A DNA stretch of 64,000 bases from a bacterium 0.1xD8-71 (GTDB taxonomy: Bacteria > Bacillota > Clostridia > Lachnospirales > Lachnospiraceae). This document shows, one piece after another, positions 61,926 to 64,000 of the stretch. The stretch spans positions 186,001 to 250,000 of the forward strand of contig RAYR01000001.1 in assembly GCA_003612405.1 (NCBI GenBank), written 5' to 3'. The notes beneath the pieces were generated by a model. The model was not told the origin of the DNA, made no database searches, and was given only the letters and a program-made list of their open reading frames with translations. Each line of letters opens with the position of its first letter. Position 1 is the stretch's first letter. A program made the translations under genes and the position numbers.

Positions 61926-62510
61926 TCAACTGTGTTTATAGTATTGGTAGGTTTCTTCTGTCATGGTATCGATCTGTCCGTCTGTGGTCTTAAGATAGGC
62001 CAGTGTGTTCTCCAGAATCCTGGCCATGGTGGCGTCCAGATCCTGATAGGCCACCTGTCTGATCTGTTCCAGGTCGGCAACATGTTTGCGGCCCGGTTCA
62101 ATATAGTCTGCAATATAAAGTATTTTTTCCAGTTTACTCATTTTGGGACGGCCGGTGGTATGGTACTTTATGGCATTTAAAATATCCGGCACTGTCACAC
62201 CGTATCGGCTTTGAGCCAGATAGGCACCCACTTTGGCATGGAGAAGGGCCGAAGGATTGAGACGTTCCACATCCGAGATGTCCAGTTGGTGTTTTTCACA
62301 GAGGGCAATCTGTTCTTCCCCCTTTAAAGGTTTGGCACAGTCATGCAGCAGCCCGGCTGTCATGGCACTTTCCATATCCGCACCGTGAGCCATAGCCAGA
62401 CATGCAGCCGTATAGGACACTCCAAGGGTATGCAGATAGCGTTTGGAAGATAATTCCTGTTCCATAATCCTGCGAAGTTCGTTGATATCGGTTTTGTGTT
62501 TATCACTCAT
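61926..62510 (-). CDS. yqeK: YqeK, HD-domain dinucleoside tetraphosphatase
   Basis: A 194-residue HD hydrolase that cleaves Ap4A symmetrically. KRYLHTLGVSYTAA has the first metal His, LLHDCAKPL the HD pair, and VGAYLAQSRYGV with KYHTTGRPKMSKLEKILYIADYIEPGR the remaining ligands. The start overlaps the nadD end by eight bases, suggesting coupling. Confidence 0.95.
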   Translation of the reverse strand: MSDKHKTDINELRRIMEQELSSKRYLHTLGVSYTAACLAMAHGADMESAMTAGLLHDCAKPLKGEEQIALCEKHQLDISDVERLNPSALLHAKVGAYLAQSRYGVTVPDILNAIKYHTTGRPKMSKLEKILYIADYIEPGRKHVADLEQIRQVAYQDLDATMARILENTLAYLKTTDGQIDTMTEETYQYYKHS

Positions 62511-63132
62511 GGTGATTGCCTCCTGTCAGAGTTTGATATAGTTTGTTATTGTAAATGTAGGTTTCTACTGCTTGCGGCACCAGATCATGTATTGGTAATT
62601 TATCCTGTACCCTCTCCCGGATCATGGAGGAGGAAATGTCCATGGGATCAATTTCCAGAATCGAAATATCCGCATCGAATTTCTCTTTCAGATAAGTGAT
62701 CTGATTTTTCATATCTGTCAGTGATTTATCGTCCCGCACGGCAGCCAGCACATGGCAGTTTTGAAAGATTTCTTCCGGATTTTTCCAATCCTCCATAGCC
62801 CAGAGGCTGTCTGCTCCCAGGATAAAATAGTAGTCTGCCGCCGGATCAGATGCCCTGAGATCTTTCAGCGTTTCACAGGTGTAAGTATTCTTATCTTTAT
62901 TTACCTCTATCAGGGACAGGGCAAAAGAAGGGGTGTCCTCAATGGCAAGACGGGTCATTTCACATCTTATCTCGGGGGACAGTACTTCTTCCAGGTCTTT
63001 CATATAAGGGATGCCGCTGGGAATGAATAATACTTCGTCCAGTGCAAACTGCTCCTGCGCTTTCCTGGCAATTGCTAAATGTCCAAAGTGGATGGGATTA
63101 AAAGTTCCACCCATGATGCCTGTTTTTTTCAT
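62503..63132 (-). CDS. nadD: Nicotinate-nucleotide adenylyltransferase
   Basis: A 209-residue enzyme making nicotinic acid adenine dinucleotide in NAD synthesis. GGTFNPIHFGHLAIA contains the (H/T)xGH nucleotidyl transferase motif, LFIPSGIPYMK the substrate loop, and SSSMIRERV the ISSTxIR-type motif. ATG at 63132 gives MKKTGIMGGTFNP; TTG 18 bases earlier overlaps the ribosome binding site. Confidence 0.96.
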   Translation of the reverse strand: MKKTGIMGGTFNPIHFGHLAIARKAQEQFALDEVLFIPSGIPYMKDLEEVLSPEIRCEMTRLAIEDTPSFALSLIEVNKDKNTYTCETLKDLRASDPAADYYFILGADSLWAMEDWKNPEEIFQNCHVLAAVRDDKSLTDMKNQITYLKEKFDADISILEIDPMDISSSMIRERVQDKLPIHDLVPQAVETYIYNNKLYQTLTGGNHHE

Positions 63133-63176
63133 CCGCCATACACGCTCCAATCCGATTGATTTCAGAAAATGCTGTC

Positions 63177-63470
63177 TTATGGTCTGGGCAGAACAATCTT
63201 CGGGTTTTTCCTGTCCGGTTTATATAACACAATTTTGCGGCCGATCACCTGCACCACTTGGGAGTGAGTACGTTCCGCCACCATCTGGGCGATTTCATGG
63301 GGATCATCCAGACAGTTTTTGAGAACCGCCACTTTAATCAGTTCCTTCGTATTGAAGGACTCTCCGATTGCCTCAGTGACTTCCGGCGTCAGGCTCGACT
63401 TTCCAATCTGAAAGATGGGATCCAAGCTGCTGGCCAGTTTTTTGAGATAAGAACGTTGCTTGCTTGTCAT
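63177..63470 (-). CDS. yhbY: YhbY-type CRM-domain RNA-binding protein
   Basis: A 97-residue protein with LTSKQRSYLKKLASSLDPIF-like N-terminus (here MTSKQRSYLKKLAS). It carries IGKSSLTPEVTEAI and the KNC/VQVIGRKIVLYKP ending of the CRM fold, which binds pre-50S particles. GGAGGAAACC lies directly before the ATG at 63470. Confidence 0.95.
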   Translation of the reverse strand: MTSKQRSYLKKLASSLDPIFQIGKSSLTPEVTEAIGESFNTKELIKVAVLKNCLDDPHEIAQMVAERTHSQVVQVIGRKIVLYKPDRKNPKIVLPRP

Positions 63471-63485
63471 GGTTTCCTCCAATTC

Positions 63486-64000
63486 CTAACGATAATAATC
63501 AAATGATAATCCGTACATTCTTACAGTGCTTCCTTCTGTGATTCCAAGAGCCTCCAGCTGATCCAGAATCCCGTTCTTTTTCATGAAATCCTGGAAGAAT
63601 TTGAAGCCTTTTTCTGACTCCAGGTTGGTGTAAGAAAGCATTTTTTCTATCCGCGGGCCTTCTACCACATATTCATTTGCAGCTTCGTCATAGATAACGG
63701 TAAAAGGTTCCGTCTCAATATCAAAATGATACTCCGGGAAAAACTCCTGTTCAAATATGACAGGTGTCCTGTCCAACTCGGCAAGCCGGTTGTTGATGGC
63801 ATACAAAAGCTCCCGCAGGCCCTTGCCGCTGATAGCGGAAACAGCATAGACAGGGATTCCCTTCGGCTCAAATTCCTGACGGATTGCCGCCACCGGGTCG
63901 TCTTCACCATAGATCATATCAATTTTGTTGGCGGCAATAATCTGCGGCCGGCCGGCCAGTGAGGCATCATAGGATGTCAGCTCTTTGTTGATGGCGTAGA
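63486..64000 (-). CDS. obg: GTPase Obg, C-terminal part (5' end outside window)
   Basis: The partial gene runs off the right edge. The visible portion begins in the G domain just before AANKIDM, the NKxD guanine-specificity motif. SAISGKGL (G5) follows, and the gene ends with the OCT domain (FTVIYDEAANEYVVEGPRIE, then GFKFFQDFMKKNGI). Obg is an essential 50S assembly GTPase. The N-terminal glycine-rich domain is not in the window. Confidence 0.95.
   Translation of the reverse strand, partial: YAINKELTSYDASLAGRPQIIAANKIDMIYGEDDPVAAIRQEFEPKGIPVYAVSAISGKGLRELLYAINNRLAELDRTPVIFEQEFFPEYHFDIETEPFTVIYDEAANEYVVEGPRIEKMLSYTNLESEKGFKFFQDFMKKNGILDQLEALGITEGSTVRMYGLSFDYYR

Overview
The window is chromosomal DNA of an anaerobic Firmicute, most likely a member of the Lachnospiraceae (Clostridia). 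The evidence is the gene order miaB-mutS-mutL-miaA-ynbB-DUF4321-radC-mreBCD-PBP2-minCDE-rodA-mgsA, then an HlyD-like protein-yggS-sepF, lspA-rluD, divergent lexA/LysM protein, and obg-yhbY-nadD-yqeK-rsfS. These are typical low-GC Gram-positive neighbourhoods. The species cannot be named from the sequence.

Region 1 (about 1-23,700) is the right-hand part of an integrated siphophage with an HK97-type head. In order it carries a lytic transglycosylase, an HUH Rep-like protein, an HNH nuclease, a candidate cos region, both terminase subunits, portal, ClpP-type protease and capsid. Head-tail joining genes, major tail protein, tail chaperones joined by a -1 frameshift signal, tape measure, distal tail and baseplate genes follow. 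Next come a diversity-generating retroelement (DGR) and a lysis cassette of XhlA-like protein, holin and two-enzyme endolysin. Integrase, repressor and the left attachment site are not visible and should lie to the left of the window.

The DGR is the most striking system. A tail-fibre-like gene ends in a 124-bp variable repeat (VR). An Avd-like accessory gene follows, then a non-coding template repeat (TR), then a reverse transcriptase with YMDD and a DGR-type SQ motif. VR and TR differ at 15 positions and every one is an adenine in TR. All 11 AAY codons of TR are changed in VR, so the system has demonstrably acted. A GC-rich hairpin lies just downstream of VR, where DGR target recognition structures are expected.

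Region 2 begins at miaB. The first ~60-80 codons of miaB have prophage-like base and codon use, and a terminator plus extended -10 promoter sit directly upstream. The simplest reading is that the phage integrated inside miaB and rebuilt its promoter, ribosome binding site and 5' end. This would put miaB, and perhaps mutS-mutL-miaA behind it, under a phage-borne promoter.

Region 3 (about 25,300-64,000) is ordinary core chromosome: mismatch repair and tRNA modification, elongation and division (Mre, PBP2, RodA, Min, SepF), shikimate and lipoprotein processing, CstA, a LexA/YneA-type SOS locus with several operator matches, an FMN riboswitch-ribU unit, and the Obg/NadD/RsfS cluster. A family of dispersed double-hairpin repeats occurs at three intergenic sites (about 40.5, 45.2 and 57.9 kb). 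No rRNA, tRNA, CRISPR array or insertion sequence was seen.
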